From positions 62,001-126,000 of the forward strand of contig CAYFNT010000004.1 of assembly GCA_964344565.1 (NCBI GenBank): a stretch of 64,000 bases of DNA, given 5' to 3'. This DNA is from JACNKJ01 sp964344565 (GTDB taxonomy: Bacteria; Krumholzibacteriota; Krumholzibacteriia; JACNKJ01). Positions 8,880 to 18,530 of the stretch are shown piece after piece. A program made the position numbers and the translations under genes. The notes beneath the pieces were generated by a model, which worked only from the letters and a program-made list of their open reading frames with translations, ran no database searches and was not told where the DNA came from. Within the stretch, counting starts at the first letter, position 1. Each line of letters begins with the position of its first letter.

Positions 8880-9153
8880 AGCAGGCTGTTGAATAACTAG
8901 ATCTGGTCGCGTTCGACATGCTTTGCGGCCTAATGCGAGGCACGACGACGAACGTGATGCCGTAGTATCATGGAGGAGGAGAAACGACGCAGTGGGCCGC
9001 AAAGCCTGCGAACCCGATGGGCCGGTGGCGCTTGCGTCGCAACTCTTCGTCATACGTCGTCGATGATGCTACGGCATCACCCTCCTCCTCCTTCCTCGAT
9101 TTCCTCGCAAGGGCCTACCGGCGCGACCGAGCCTAGTTTTTCAACAGCCTGCT
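8880..9153. mobile_element. MITE-like inverted-repeat element
   Basis: Terminal repeats GCAGGCTGTTGAATAACTAG (8881-8900) and CTAGTTTTTCAACAGCCTGC (9133-9152) match at 19 of 20 positions. A second subterminal match follows (GGTCGCG 8905-8911, CGCGACC 9122-9128). Inside, GATGCCGTAGTATCAT (8956-8971) pairs with ATGATGCTACGGCATC (9063-9078) at 15 of 16 positions, and GCTTTGCGGCC pairs with GGCCGCAAAGC. There is no meaningful ORF, so it is non-autonomous. I could not find a clear target duplication. It fills most of the 375-nt gap between the hypothetical gene and tldD. Confidence 0.7.
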
Positions 9154-9241
9154 AGACTTGCCCGGCGGTTTTGGGCAAACTGCTCCCGAATCCAAGACGG
9201 TTGCCCGCCGGCGGCCGCGCAAAATCCCAGAAGGGGGATCC

Positions 9242-10687
9242 ATGAAGGACTTGGCCTTTCGGGCCCTGGAGACGGCCCGCGGTCGCGGGGCGGATTATGT
9301 GGACGTCCGCTTCGTGCACAATCAATCCGAAGATCTGCTCGTGAAGAACGGCGCCCTGGGTTCCGCGGAATCCTTCGAGACGCGGGGCCTGGGCATCCGC
9401 GTGCTCGCCGGCGGCGCCTGGGGTTTCGCTTCCACCGATCGTCTCGACGGAGACAGCATCGACCGGGCCGCGGCCAATGCCGTGGACGTCGCGAAAGCCA
9501 GCGCCAGGGTCATGGACGAGGCGGTGGAGCTGGCCGCCGAGCCCGTCGTGCAGGGCAGCTGGTCCACGCCCTACGAGATCGATCCCTTCACCGTGTCCCG
9601 CGAGGAGAAGCTCGAACTGCTCTATCGCGCCGAGAAGGGCCTGCACATCGACGATCGCATCAAGGCCGGGCAGGCCCAGATGCTCTTCGACCGGCAGAAG
9701 GTTCTCTTCGTGTCCAGCGAGGGGGCGGAGCTGGAGCAGGACATCCTCGCCAGCGGCGGCGGCATCATGGCCGTGGCCAGTGATGGGAACACGATCCAGC
9801 GGCGCAGCTATCCCGATTCCGCCGGCGGCATGCACCTGAGCGCCGGCTACGAGGTCATCGGCGAGTACGACCTGGACGGCAACGTGGAGCGCACGGCCAC
9901 CGAGGCCCTGCAGCTGCTCGGCGCCGATCCCTGCCCGGTGGGCGAGAAGGACATCATCCTGGACTGGTCCCAGCTGGCCCTGCAGATCCACGAATCCTGC
10001 GGACATGCCAGCGAGTTGGATCGCGTGCTGGGCATGGAGGCCAATTTCGCCGGCCGCAGCTTCCTCACCACCGAGAAGCTGGGCAACTTCACCTACGGCA
10101 GCGAGCATGTGAACCTGGTGGCCGACAACACCCTCGAGCGCGGCCTCGCCACCCGGGGCTGGGACGACGAGGGCGTGGCCGCACAGAAGTGGCACGTGGT
10201 GGAGAACGGGCAGTTCAAGGCCTACCTCACCAGCCGCGAACTGGCCCATGTGGAGGGCAACAGTCGCAGCCGGGGCTGCAACCGGTCCATGGGGTGGAAT
10301 CGCATTCCCATCATCCGCATTCCGAATCTGGGCCTGGCCCCCGGAACCTGGAACCTCGACGATCTCATCGCCGACACCGAAGACGGCATCTGGATGGAGA
10401 CCAACCGCAGCTGGTCCATCGACCAGATGCGCCTGAACTTCCAGTTCTCCACGGAGATGGCCTGGGAGATCAAGAATGGCAAGAAGACCCGCATGCTGCG
10501 GGGCGCCACCTACCAGAGCCGCACGCCCGACTTCTGGGGCGCCTGCGACGCCGTCTGCGACGAGAGCTGGTGGAAGCCCTACGGGGTGATGAACTGTGGC
10601 AAGGGCGAGCCCGGGCAGATCGCCCGGATGACCCACGGCTCCGCGCCGGCACGATTCCGCAAGATCAAAGTGGGGGTGAGCGAATGA
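9242..10687 (+). CDS. tldD: metalloprotease TldD
   Basis: A 481-residue TldD, the catalytic subunit of the TldD/TldE zinc protease, which in other bacteria trims peptides such as microcin B17 precursors and degrades unfolded peptides. The metal site HESCGH (H250, E251, H255) is present, as are the usual GGGGI/MAV and C-terminal TYQSRTPDFWG regions. The ATG at 9242 follows AAGGGGGAT; upstream in-frame codons run into the MITE boundary. The stop overlaps the tldE start (ATGA). Confidence 0.93.
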   Translation: MKDLAFRALETARGRGADYVDVRFVHNQSEDLLVKNGALGSAESFETRGLGIRVLAGGAWGFASTDRLDGDSIDRAAANAVDVAKASARVMDEAVELAAEPVVQGSWSTPYEIDPFTVSREEKLELLYRAEKGLHIDDRIKAGQAQMLFDRQKVLFVSSEGAELEQDILASGGGIMAVASDGNTIQRRSYPDSAGGMHLSAGYEVIGEYDLDGNVERTATEALQLLGADPCPVGEKDIILDWSQLALQIHESCGHASELDRVLGMEANFAGRSFLTTEKLGNFTYGSEHVNLVADNTLERGLATRGWDDEGVAAQKWHVVENGQFKAYLTSRELAHVEGNSRSRGCNRSMGWNRIPIIRIPNLGLAPGTWNLDDLIADTEDGIWMETNRSWSIDQMRLNFQFSTEMAWEIKNGKKTRMLRGATYQSRTPDFWGACDAVCDESWWKPYGVMNCGKGEPGQIARMTHGSAPARFRKIKVGVSE

Positions 10688-12033
10688 TCAGCGAACAGGA
10701 ATTCAGGAAGATCAGCGAGAAGGTCTTCGAACTCAGCTCCGCGGAAGAGACCGAGATCACCCTGGGCGGCGGCCACGAGAATCTCACCCGCTACGGCGAG
10801 AATCGCATCACGCAGAACGTGTCCGAGGAGCGCTACGAGATGCGCATCCGCGTGCGGCAGGGGCAGAAGGTCGGCGTGGCCACGAGCAATGACCTCTCCG
10901 ACGAGAGCCTGAAGCGCTGCCTCGACGAGGCCCTGGGCATCGCCCTGGTGGCCGCCGAGGACGACACGGTGCAGCCCTTCGCCAAGGGCGATTCCCGCAG
11001 CGAGTCGGAGGCCTGGGACGCCGACACCGCCCAGGTCTCGGCCGATACCCGGGCCGATTGGGTGGCCGAGGCGGTGGACATCGCCCGTTCGAAAGACATG
11101 GAAGTGGGCGGCATCGCCCTGGACCGCGAGGGAACCATCTACGACTACGGCGAGATCGGGCCCTTCGGCGTGGCGAACTGCGGCGGGCTCTTCCGCTACG
11201 GCCAGCTCACCAGCGCGGCCTTCGAGATCAGCGCCCAGAAGGGCGAGGGCGCCGGTCGCGCGCGCAAGAGCTCGCGGAAGGTGTCCGAGATCGATGCGGG
11301 AGCCGTGGCGCGGGACGCCTGCGAGCGGGCCGAAGCCGCCCTGAATCCCCAGGATCTGGATCCCGGCAAGTACACGGTGATCTTCGAGGCCGAGGCCGTC
11401 ACAGACCTGGCCTTCTTCACCGGTTACCTGGGATTCAACGGGCTCAACGTGGCCGAGGGGCGAAGCCCCCTGGCCGACAAGCTCGGCGAGAAGGTCTTCG
11501 GCGAGAACATCACCTTCCGCGAGGATCCCGGCCATCCCGACCTTCACGGCCTCACCTTCGACGCGGAGGGCGTGGACACGCGGAAGATGGATCTCATCCG
11601 GGACGGCGTGGTTTCGGGCTTCTATCACGATCGACGCAGCGCGAAGATCTGCGGTCACGAGCCCACGGGCCACGCCCTGAGCCAGCCGAACAGCTGGGGC
11701 GCCTTCGCGCGCTTTCCCGTGCTGGACGGGGGCGAGGCCAGTCTCGACGAGATGGTCGCCGGTCTGGACCGCGGAGTGCTCGTCACCCGGCTCTGGTACA
11801 CCAACGTGGTGGATCCCATGCGGATGATCGTCACGGGCATGACCCGGGACGGCACCTTCCTCGTGGAGGAGGGCAAGATCGTGGGGGCCGTGAAGAACTT
11901 CCGCTTCAACCAGAGCCTGCTGGACTTCTTCCAGAACGTCGAGCAGCTGGGGCAGGTGCAGGACCTCGGCGGAACCCTGCTTCCCCACCTTCGCGTGAAG
12001 GATTTCAACTTCAGCAGTTCGACGGATTTCTAG
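10684..12033 (+). CDS. tldE: TldE/PmbA family metalloprotease partner
   Basis: A 449-residue paralogue of TldD without an HExxxH motif, as expected for the non-catalytic TldE/PmbA partner. Family features include ENRITQNVSEERYEMRIRV near residue 40 and the C-terminal GMTRDGTFLVEEGKIVGAVK and NFRFNQSLLDFF segments. The start overlaps the tldD stop, matching obligate heterodimer formation. A hairpin with a short T-run follows at 12094-12115. Confidence 0.92.
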   Translation: MISEQEFRKISEKVFELSSAEETEITLGGGHENLTRYGENRITQNVSEERYEMRIRVRQGQKVGVATSNDLSDESLKRCLDEALGIALVAAEDDTVQPFAKGDSRSESEAWDADTAQVSADTRADWVAEAVDIARSKDMEVGGIALDREGTIYDYGEIGPFGVANCGGLFRYGQLTSAAFEISAQKGEGAGRARKSSRKVSEIDAGAVARDACERAEAALNPQDLDPGKYTVIFEAEAVTDLAFFTGYLGFNGLNVAEGRSPLADKLGEKVFGENITFREDPGHPDLHGLTFDAEGVDTRKMDLIRDGVVSGFYHDRRSAKICGHEPTGHALSQPNSWGAFARFPVLDGGEASLDEMVAGLDRGVLVTRLWYTNVVDPMRMIVTGMTRDGTFLVEEGKIVGAVKNFRFNQSLLDFFQNVEQLGQVQDLGGTLLPHLRVKDFNFSSSTDF

Positions 12034-12070
12034 GCTTCTTGATCCCATTCGGGAAGCTTTGAGATACCTT

Positions 12071-12115
12071 CCCCCTCTCGATGATTCGGGAGGGGGTAAT
12101 CTTAATTACCCTTTT
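12071..12115 (+). terminator. probable tldDE terminator with competing hairpin
   Basis: GGGTAAT (12094-12100), CTTA loop, ATTACCC (12105-12111) and TTTT form a weak rho-independent terminator after tldE. CCCCCTC (12071-12077) can instead pair with GAGGGGG (12090-12096), which shares the GGG of the terminator stem. The two structures are therefore mutually exclusive. Confidence 0.5.
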
Positions 12116-12127
12116 GTTCACAAGGGT

Positions 12128-12157
12128 TTGCCCGCATTTCCTCGCCCGTGGTATAAT
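12128..12157 (+). promoter_or_regulatory. sigma70-type promoter of the first C25 peptidase
   Basis: TTGCCC (12128-12133), an 18-nt spacer and a consensus TATAAT (12152-12157). The predicted start near 12164 gives a leader of about 65 nt ending in TGGAGG five bases before the ATG at 12230. Confidence 0.65.
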
Positions 12158-12229
12158 TGTTCCTCATCTTCGGGAACCGGCCCTCGGTCGTTCCTTGCCC
12201 CGCAGCGCAGACCCTGTCTGGAGGATACG

Positions 12230-15200
12230 ATGCGACGCGCGCCACTGGCTCTCCTTCTGGTACTCACTCTCCCTCTCCCTCTCCCTCTCCTGGCTTCCGC
12301 CGAAATCCTCGAATTCCAATGGCAGAACGACGCCCGTTTCGAGGAAGCGAGCGACGAGGCCATTTTCCGCACGGAAGTGGCGGGTATGCCCGCCATGCCC
12401 CTGGAGGCGATCAGCTTCGCCATCCCCGAGGGCATGCGCGTGAAATCGGTGAGCCTCCATGAGGGCGATTCCGTATGGACGGAACTCTCCGGCTCCCTGC
12501 CTCGCTTCGAAGGCCTCAGGGGCTCGGAGGGCACGGTGGCGAGTCTGTCCGGCTACGAGGCCGGACAGTTCCCCGAGAGCCACCTCTTCGCCTGGAGCAC
12601 GGCCAGCTATCGCGGCATCCGCACGGCGGAGATCGTGCTGGCTCCCTGGATCTGGGATAGGGACGAATCCGGCGAGCGACTGGCGCGGCTCTCCGGCGGA
12701 ACCCTGCGCATCGAACTGGAGTCCGACCCCGAGGCGCTCACGCCTCTGCGACAGTCGCCGCAGGCCTGGAGCGAGACCCTCGCCGAGGCCGCGGCCAAGG
12801 TGGTCAATGCCGATGATCTGGAACTCTACGCACCGCGGCCTCTGCTGGTGAGCGAGAACGGGCCCTTCCAGCCCCGCTCCATGCCCAGCATCGAGGGCAG
12901 CGGCGTGGACATGCTCATCGTCACCTCCGAAGAGCTCTTGAGCGTCTTCCAGGACTTCGCCGACTACAAGACCAGCGTGGGCGTGTCCTCGGTGGCGCGC
13001 AGCCTGGAATGGGCCCTGGAGAACTATCCCCAGGGCGTCGACCCCCAGGAAACCCTGCGCGACTTCATCATCGACGCCTACCAGAAGTGGGGGATCCAGT
13101 ATCTCCTGATCGCCGGCGACAGCCAGGTGATTCCCGCCCGCTACGCCATCTCCCACTTCATCTATCCGCCGGCCCTGCTGCCCAGCGATCTCTACTACGC
13201 GGCCCTGGACGGCGACTGGAACGCCGACGGCGACGAATACTTCGGGCGTTCCACCTACGGCGGCGCTCCCGGCGACGACGCGGACCTGTTGGCCGAGCTC
13301 TACGTGGGCCGCATTCCCGTCACCGATCTGGCCAGCGCCGAGTTGATCATCGAGAAGATCCTCACCTACGGGGAATCACCCGACCTCGACTACATCAACG
13401 AGGTCACCTTCCTCGGCGAGGTGCTCTTCCCGGCCGACTGGGAGATCACCGATCCCGTCGAGGACATCACCCGCAACGGCACCGACTACTGCGAGCCCAT
13501 CTACAACAACTTCATGCCCGCGTGGATGACCGGACGCAGGCTCTACGAGACCTACTGGCTCTATCCAGGCTCCGAGCCCGAGCTGGTGCAGACGGTCATC
13601 GACGACCTCAACGAGCGCGCCCACTACGTGCACCACGTGGGGCACGGCTTCCGCTACAACATGTCGGTGGGCGAGGGCAACTTCATGATGGACGACGCCC
13701 TCGCCATGACCAACGGCCTGGATCATCTCATCCAGACCTACGCCATGAACTGCACATCCTGCGCCTTCGACTACGCCTGCCTGGGCGAGTCCTTTCTGCT
13801 GGCGGAGAACGGCGGCGGCCTGACCACCATCGGATCGGTGCGCGAGGCCTTCCCCCAGACGGCGGTCTACTATCAGGACGCCTACTGGGAATCGGCCTTC
13901 GCCGACACCAGCCGCATCGGCGAATCCTTCACATGGAGCCACAACAAGTACTCGGCCCTCGGTCAGATCGAAGGCAGCCATCGATGGACCCAGCTGGCCG
14001 GCATCCTCTTCGGCGATCCCTCCATCGAATTGTGGATGGACACCCCCGACACCCTGGACATCGCCCTCACCGAGCCCTTCACCCTATCCAGCGACACGCT
14101 CAAGGCCTACGTGAGCCACGAGGGCGCGCCCTTCGAGAACGCCAAGGTCATCGCCCAGAAGGAGGGCGAGGACCGGGCCGTGGGCTTCACCGACGCCTCG
14201 GGACTCGTGGAACTTCCAGTGCACGCCGACTCGCCGGGCGAGTTCGAGATTCACGTGGTGGCCAACAACATGCTGCCCATCCACAGCTCCGTCACGGTGG
14301 ATCCGGCCTCCGGGCCGCGACTCACCGTGGCCTCCATCGAGGTCCAGGATGATCCGGGGCTCGATGTCGACATCGCCGGCAACGCCGACGGATTGCCCGA
14401 TGCCGGCGAGAGCCTGCGCTTCCATCTCTGGATCGAGAATACGGGGGACGTCGCGGCCGACACGGTCACGGTGACCCTCTCGATTCCCGGCGGCGAGCTG
14501 ACCCTCGACGAATCGGTGTTGGCCACCGAGATGAACGTCGCGCCGGGGGACAGCATGGAACTGGACCTGGCCTTCCTGGCCCAGGCGCCCTTCGATCTGC
14601 CCAACCGCACGAACGTGATCCTGCGATTCGATTTCGATTTCGTGGGCGGCGCTCAGCACGACGAACTCGATCTTCTCTTCACCGCTCCGGTGCCTCGCCT
14701 GCTCCACTTCGTTCTGGACGACAGCACCGGCGACGGCGACGGCGAAATGGACGCCGGCGAGACGGCCACCTGGATGCCCGAGTGGAAGAACTACGGCGGC
14801 ACGCCCAGCGCCGGCTGGACGGCCAGCCTCAGCGCCGTGGATCCCGAGGGCAGCGTGCTCTCGGGCCCCGTGACCCTTCCGACTCTCGGCCTTCTGGAAA
14901 GCGGAGCCTCGGCGGGCATCGACCTGAGCGAGAGCGACGTCTCGGTGCCCCACGAGTTCGCCCTGCTCCTGGAAGGACCCCTGGGGGAGACGGTTCACGA
15001 TACCCTCACCCTGCGGCGGCCCTCGGCTCCGGACACGCTCTTCCTTGATTCCAGCCACGCGCCCACGGTCATCGACGTGACCTGGGAGGTGCCCGACACC
15101 ACCGCGGTTGGCTATCTCATCTATCGCAGCCAGACCTCCGGCGGCCCCTACGATCTGGCATCCAGCGAGCCGGTGAGCTTCACTTATTTCCGCAACGACA

Positions 15201-16897
15201 ATCTCGAGGAGAGCACCACCTACTACTTCGTGGCCGAGACCGTGAACGCTTCGGGCTTCCGGAGCGCTCCGAGCGGTGAAGCCTCCATCAGCACCAACCC
15301 GTCCATGCAGGCCGGCTGGCCCGCCGATACCGCCATGGGCACGGCGAGCAGCCTGGCCATCGGCGACATCGACGGCGACGGCGACAAGGAAGTGGTGGTG
15401 GGATCCAACCTGCTCCACGCCTGGCACCATGACGGCGCCGAGGTGCGAGACGGCGACAGCGACTCGGGCACCTACGGAGTGTTCACGGCCGACGGCGAAC
15501 GGTACACGGCGAGCATCGCCCTGGCCGACATCGATCCGGAGCAGCCGGGCCTGGAGATCGTTTCGGCGAGTCGGGAAACCCAGGAGATCTTCGTGACCAA
15601 CGGCGAAGGCGATGTGCTGCCGGGATTCCCCAAGTCCCAGAGCATGTGGACCTGGGCCACGCCGGCCGTGGCCGACGTGGACAACGACGGCTTCATGGAG
15701 ATCTTCTCCATGTGCCTCAACGGAAACCTCTATGCCTGGAACCATGACGGCACGCCGCTTCTGGCCGATCCCGACGGCATCTTCGCCGCGGGCATCGGCA
15801 GCTGGACCAAGTCCAGTCCGACCCTGGGGCAGCTCGACGCCGATCCCGAACTCGAGATCTGCATCGGCACCAACTGGGGCGTGGTCTGGGTCTGGGAGCA
15901 CACCGGCACCGTGAAGATCGGCTGGCCCATCGGCGTGGGGGACTCGGTGAACTCGAGCATTTCCATGGGCGACCTGGACGGCGACGGCTCCAACGAGATC
16001 GTCTATCTGGCCGACTCCGACCGGCTCTACGCCCAGAACGCCGACGCCAGCACCCACGCGTCGAACTTCCCCATCACCCTCACCTGCAATCCCGGCGGTC
16101 TGGCTCCCAGTCCGGTGCTCGTGGACTTCGAGGACGACGGCGAGATGGAGATCGTGGCGGTGAGCGTGTCGAGCTATCACAGCATGGACGTGGTGGTCTA
16201 CGATCAGCTGGGCAACGCGCTCAGCGGCTGGCCCGTGCACCTGGACGACAGCAGCGAGAGCAGCCCCGTGGTGGTCGACCTCGATCACGACCAGGAGCTG
16301 GAGATCCTCCTCGGCACCGAGCAGGGCTACCTCTACTGCTGGGAGATGGACGGCAGCACGGTGCCGGGCTTCCCCATCCTCGCCGAGGCCGAGCTGCGCA
16401 GTTCGCCGACCGTCGACGATCTCGACGACGACCTCGACGTGGAAGTGGCCCTCATGGGCTGGGACTCCTGGGTCTACATCTGGGACATGCCCGGCGGCTA
16501 CTACAACGGCCTGGCCCAGTGGAAGATGTTCCGGGCCAATCCCGCGCGCACGGGCGTCTTCACCCGCGAGGAGCAGATCACCGACGCGGACGAGACGCCT
16601 CTGCCGGCGGAGGGCAAGCTCTACGCCAACTATCCGAACCCCTTCAATCCCAAGACCGAGATTCGCTTCGCGACCCCCGCCGGTTCCGGCGCGGCCGAGG
16701 TGAGGCTGGCCGTCTACGACATCCAGGGCCGACAGGTGGCCCTGCTCCATGACGGTCCCCTGGCCCGCGGCAGCGAGCATCGCGTGAGTTGGGAGGGGAT
16801 GGACAGCCAGGGCAATCCGGTGTCCAGCGGCGTCTACTTCGCCAAGATCGCAATGGACGAGTCCGTTCAGACGCAGAAGATGCTGCTGCTGAAGTAA
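12230..16897 (+). CDS. giant secreted C25 (gingipain-like) peptidase with T9SS-type sorting domain
   Basis: A 1555-residue exported multidomain cysteine peptidase. The order is: signal peptide with a PLPLPLPL run (residues 1-25); propeptide-like region; C25 caspase-fold catalytic domain with HHVGHG (His472 of the GHG) and Cys508 in MNCTSC; Ig-like domains; fibronectin type III-like domain near residue 935; and a propeller of FG-GAP/VCBS repeats with calcium-type loops such as DIDGDGDKE and DLDGDGSNE. The C-terminal FlgD-fold sorting domain starts at NYPNPFNPKTEIRF and ends QKMLLLK. The start at 12230 follows GGAGG; an upstream in-frame extension lies across the promoter. Substrate unknown. 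It is a paralogue of the protein at 30465. Confidence 0.88.
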   Translation: MRRAPLALLLVLTLPLPLPLLASAEILEFQWQNDARFEEASDEAIFRTEVAGMPAMPLEAISFAIPEGMRVKSVSLHEGDSVWTELSGSLPRFEGLRGSEGTVASLSGYEAGQFPESHLFAWSTASYRGIRTAEIVLAPWIWDRDESGERLARLSGGTLRIELESDPEALTPLRQSPQAWSETLAEAAAKVVNADDLELYAPRPLLVSENGPFQPRSMPSIEGSGVDMLIVTSEELLSVFQDFADYKTSVGVSSVARSLEWALENYPQGVDPQETLRDFIIDAYQKWGIQYLLIAGDSQVIPARYAISHFIYPPALLPSDLYYAALDGDWNADGDEYFGRSTYGGAPGDDADLLAELYVGRIPVTDLASAELIIEKILTYGESPDLDYINEVTFLGEVLFPADWEITDPVEDITRNGTDYCEPIYNNFMPAWMTGRRLYETYWLYPGSEPELVQTVIDDLNERAHYVHHVGHGFRYNMSVGEGNFMMDDALAMTNGLDHLIQTYAMNCTSCAFDYACLGESFLLAENGGGLTTIGSVREAFPQTAVYYQDAYWESAFADTSRIGESFTWSHNKYSALGQIEGSHRWTQLAGILFGDPSIELWMDTPDTLDIALTEPFTLSSDTLKAYVSHEGAPFENAKVIAQKEGEDRAVGFTDASGLVELPVHADSPGEFEIHVVANNMLPIHSSVTVDPASGPRLTVASIEVQDDPGLDVDIAGNADGLPDAGESLRFHLWIENTGDVAADTVTVTLSIPGGELTLDESVLATEMNVAPGDSMELDLAFLAQAPFDLPNRTNVILRFDFDFVGGAQHDELDLLFTAPVPRLLHFVLDDSTGDGDGEMDAGETATWMPEWKNYGGTPSAGWTASLSAVDPEGSVLSGPVTLPTLGLLESGASAGIDLSESDVSVPHEFALLLEGPLGETVHDTLTLRRPSAPDTLFLDSSHAPTVIDVTWEVPDTTAVGYLIYRSQTSGGPYDLASSEPVSFTYFRNDNLEESTTYYFVAETVNASGFRSAPSGEASISTNPSMQAGWPADTAMGTASSLAIGDIDGDGDKEVVVGSNLLHAWHHDGAEVRDGDSDSGTYGVFTADGERYTASIALADIDPEQPGLEIVSASRETQEIFVTNGEGDVLPGFPKSQSMWTWATPAVADVDNDGFMEIFSMCLNGNLYAWNHDGTPLLADPDGIFAAGIGSWTKSSPTLGQLDADPELEICIGTNWGVVWVWEHTGTVKIGWPIGVGDSVNSSISMGDLDGDGSNEIVYLADSDRLYAQNADASTHASNFPITLTCNPGGLAPSPVLVDFEDDGEMEIVAVSVSSYHSMDVVVYDQLGNALSGWPVHLDDSSESSPVVVDLDHDQELEILLGTEQGYLYCWEMDGSTVPGFPILAEAELRSSPTVDDLDDDLDVEVALMGWDSWVYIWDMPGGYYNGLAQWKMFRANPARTGVFTREEQITDADETPLPAEGKLYANYPNPFNPKTEIRFATPAGSGAAEVRLAVYDIQGRQVALLHDGPLARGSEHRVSWEGMDSQGNPVSSGVYFAKIAMDESVQTQKMLLLK

Positions 16898-16899
16898 AA

Positions 16900-16980
16900 C
16901 GGGGAAGGGCTCAGACCTCCCCCTCACTAGAGCTTCGCAAATCGTTCGGGGAAGGTCTGAGCCCTTCCCCGATTTCGTTT
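16900..16980. terminator. long-stem terminator between convergent genes
   Basis: A 23-bp arm at 16900-16922 (starting CGGGGAAGGGCTCAG) pairs with 16948-16971 with a single bulged A. The 25-nt loop is followed by ATTTCGTTT. It lies between the plus-strand peptidase and the minus-strand 5'-nucleotidase and could stop transcription from either side. Confidence 0.75.
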
Positions 16981-17007
16981 GCGGCATCATCTGCGTCCGA
17001 ACGGTCC

Positions 17008-18513
17008 CTAGTAGTCGCTCCCGGCGGTACTGCGCTCGGCGGCGGTGACGTTGGAGGGGAAGTCCGAAGGCTTGGGCACGTTGCCGGCGCGGAGCCAGGC
17101 TTCCATGACGTCGCGGGGGAAGGCGTCCAGCACTTCCTTGCCGTGGGCCTTCTGCAGCACGGAATAGCCGTCGCCGCCGGCCAGGAGGAAGTCGAGGGTT
17201 GCGACGCGGTACTCGGCCTCGGCGTCGAGGGGCCGCCCGCCGATGAGGATGGACGCGGCCTTCCCCTTCACCACCTTGTAGCTGGCCCCGGAGATCTGGG
17301 CGAAGCGCCCGCCGCCGTAGTTCTCGGCCAGGTAGTCGAAGAGTTCGCGCAGGGTCGCGCCGTCGAAGGTCAGCCGCACGATTCGGTTGTCGAAGGGAAG
17401 CAGCGTGAAGATGTCTCCGCGGCTGATCTCGCCGGCGGAGAGACCGATGCGATAGCCTCCCACGTTCTGCAGGCCCATGTCGGCGCCGGCCTCACGGCGC
17501 ATGAGTTCGGCTACCATCTGGCCCAGGGGGTTGGCCGCGCCCGACTTTCCGCTCATGGGAAATTCGCCGCCGAGTTCGCCCACGATAACCGCCATCTCCC
17601 GATCGACCACCACGCCGGCCTCCTCGATCATGGCGGCGATTTCGGGATCTTCCGGCCAGCCCGCGTCCACGCGCATCAGTTCGTGTCCCATGCGCCAGCC
17701 CTCGCCTTCCCGCCAGAGCTTGAGCAATCCGAGATTGTAGCCGTAGGCGCCGGTGGTGCAGATGAGGGTGTCGCCCACCCGCTCGGGCTCGTCCAGGAAG
17801 CTGTGGCTGTGTCCGCTGATGATCAGGGGAAGGCCGGGCACCTCGCCGGCGATGCCGATGTCCTCGCCCAGGCCGCAGTGGCTGAGGGCGAGGGTGAAAT
17901 CGGCCTCGTCCTCCCGCGCGTCCAACCAGGCCCGCAGGGCTTCGGCGGGATCCTGGAGCTCGAGTTCGCCGCGGGTGACCACTCCGGTGACCGCGTCCAG
18001 CTCGGCGGTGATGATGCCGACGACGTCGATGCTCAGCCCCGCCCTCTCCAGGCGCACCGACGCGGGCAGCAGCGATTCGCCGTCGGGGAGGTTCAGGTTG
18101 GCGCAGAGCATGGGGAAGGAGGCATGCTCGGCCGCTCGCAGGAAGTTCGGATGTCCGTCGTCCAGTTCATGGTTGCCCAGGGCGAAGGCGTCGCAGTCCA
18201 TGGCCTCCAGAAGCCTCATGCCCAACTCGCCGCGATAGAAGTGATAGAAGGGCGTGCCCTGGAAGAGGTCGCCCGCGTCCAGATAGATCAGGCGATCGCC
18301 GTACTCGGCTCGAAGTTCGGCCAGGCGTCCCGCGATGCGCGCGAAGCCGCCCCGCGATTCGCCGCCGCGACTGTCGAAGGGGCGATAGCGCGCGTGCAGA
18401 TCGTTGCTGTGCACGATGACCAGGTCAGGCTCGTCGGCTCCCTCGCCCCAGGCCGGCAGGGCGGACAGGAGCATGAGGCAAGCGACGGCGAGAAGGGCGA
18501 ATCGGCGGATCAT
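17008..18513 (-). CDS. periplasmic 5'-nucleotidase / UshA-like metallophosphoesterase
   Basis: A 501-residue exported phosphatase of the UshA/5'-nucleotidase family, which removes phosphate from nucleotides in the periplasm. A signal peptide ends at PAWG near residue 23. The two-metal site is visible as HSNDLHAR, DAGDLFQGT, GNHELDDG and GHSHS. The C-terminal 5'-nucleotidase domain includes NVGGYR, FDNRIV and GGDGYSVL. It is transcribed alone on the minus strand, divergent from the lipoprotein at 18586. Confidence 0.92.
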   Translation of the reverse strand: MIRRFALLAVACLMLLSALPAWGEGADEPDLVIVHSNDLHARYRPFDSRGGESRGGFARIAGRLAELRAEYGDRLIYLDAGDLFQGTPFYHFYRGELGMRLLEAMDCDAFALGNHELDDGHPNFLRAAEHASFPMLCANLNLPDGESLLPASVRLERAGLSIDVVGIITAELDAVTGVVTRGELELQDPAEALRAWLDAREDEADFTLALSHCGLGEDIGIAGEVPGLPLIISGHSHSFLDEPERVGDTLICTTGAYGYNLGLLKLWREGEGWRMGHELMRVDAGWPEDPEIAAMIEEAGVVVDREMAVIVGELGGEFPMSGKSGAANPLGQMVAELMRREAGADMGLQNVGGYRIGLSAGEISRGDIFTLLPFDNRIVRLTFDGATLRELFDYLAENYGGGRFAQISGASYKVVKGKAASILIGGRPLDAEAEYRVATLDFLLAGGDGYSVLQKAHGKEVLDAFPRDVMEAWLRAGNVPKPSDFPSNVTAAERSTAGSDY

Positions 18514-18530
18514 GGGAACCTCGTTTGGGC

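Noticed and set aside
12059..12229. N-terminal extension of the first C25 peptidase from an upstream in-frame start
   Set aside because: The extension crosses a consensus TATAAT and the tldE terminator region and would bury the signal peptide. The ATG at 12230 has a proper ribosome site and begins the signal sequence.
12268..12291. Phase-variable microsatellite in the signal peptide (CTCCCT units)
   Set aside because: The unit is 6 bp, so slippage would only add or remove Pro-Leu pairs in the hydrophobic core and could not switch the gene off. It is noted only as low-complexity sequence.
16923..16947. Possible attachment site in the loop of the long terminator
   Set aside because: There is no integrase gene, no direct repeat elsewhere in the window and no cargo boundary nearby.
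14084..16990. A 968-codon open frame on the minus strand opposite the C25 peptidase
   Set aside because: The plus-strand frame has signal peptide, catalytic motifs, FG-GAP repeats and a sorting domain. The antisense product is compositionally biased and has no recognisable domain.
17008..18513. Plus-strand extension of the beta-helix lipoprotein back to 16789
   Set aside because: That stretch is antisense to a clear 5'-nucleotidase with all metal-binding motifs. The lipoprotein has its own promoter, ribosome site and lipobox at 18586.
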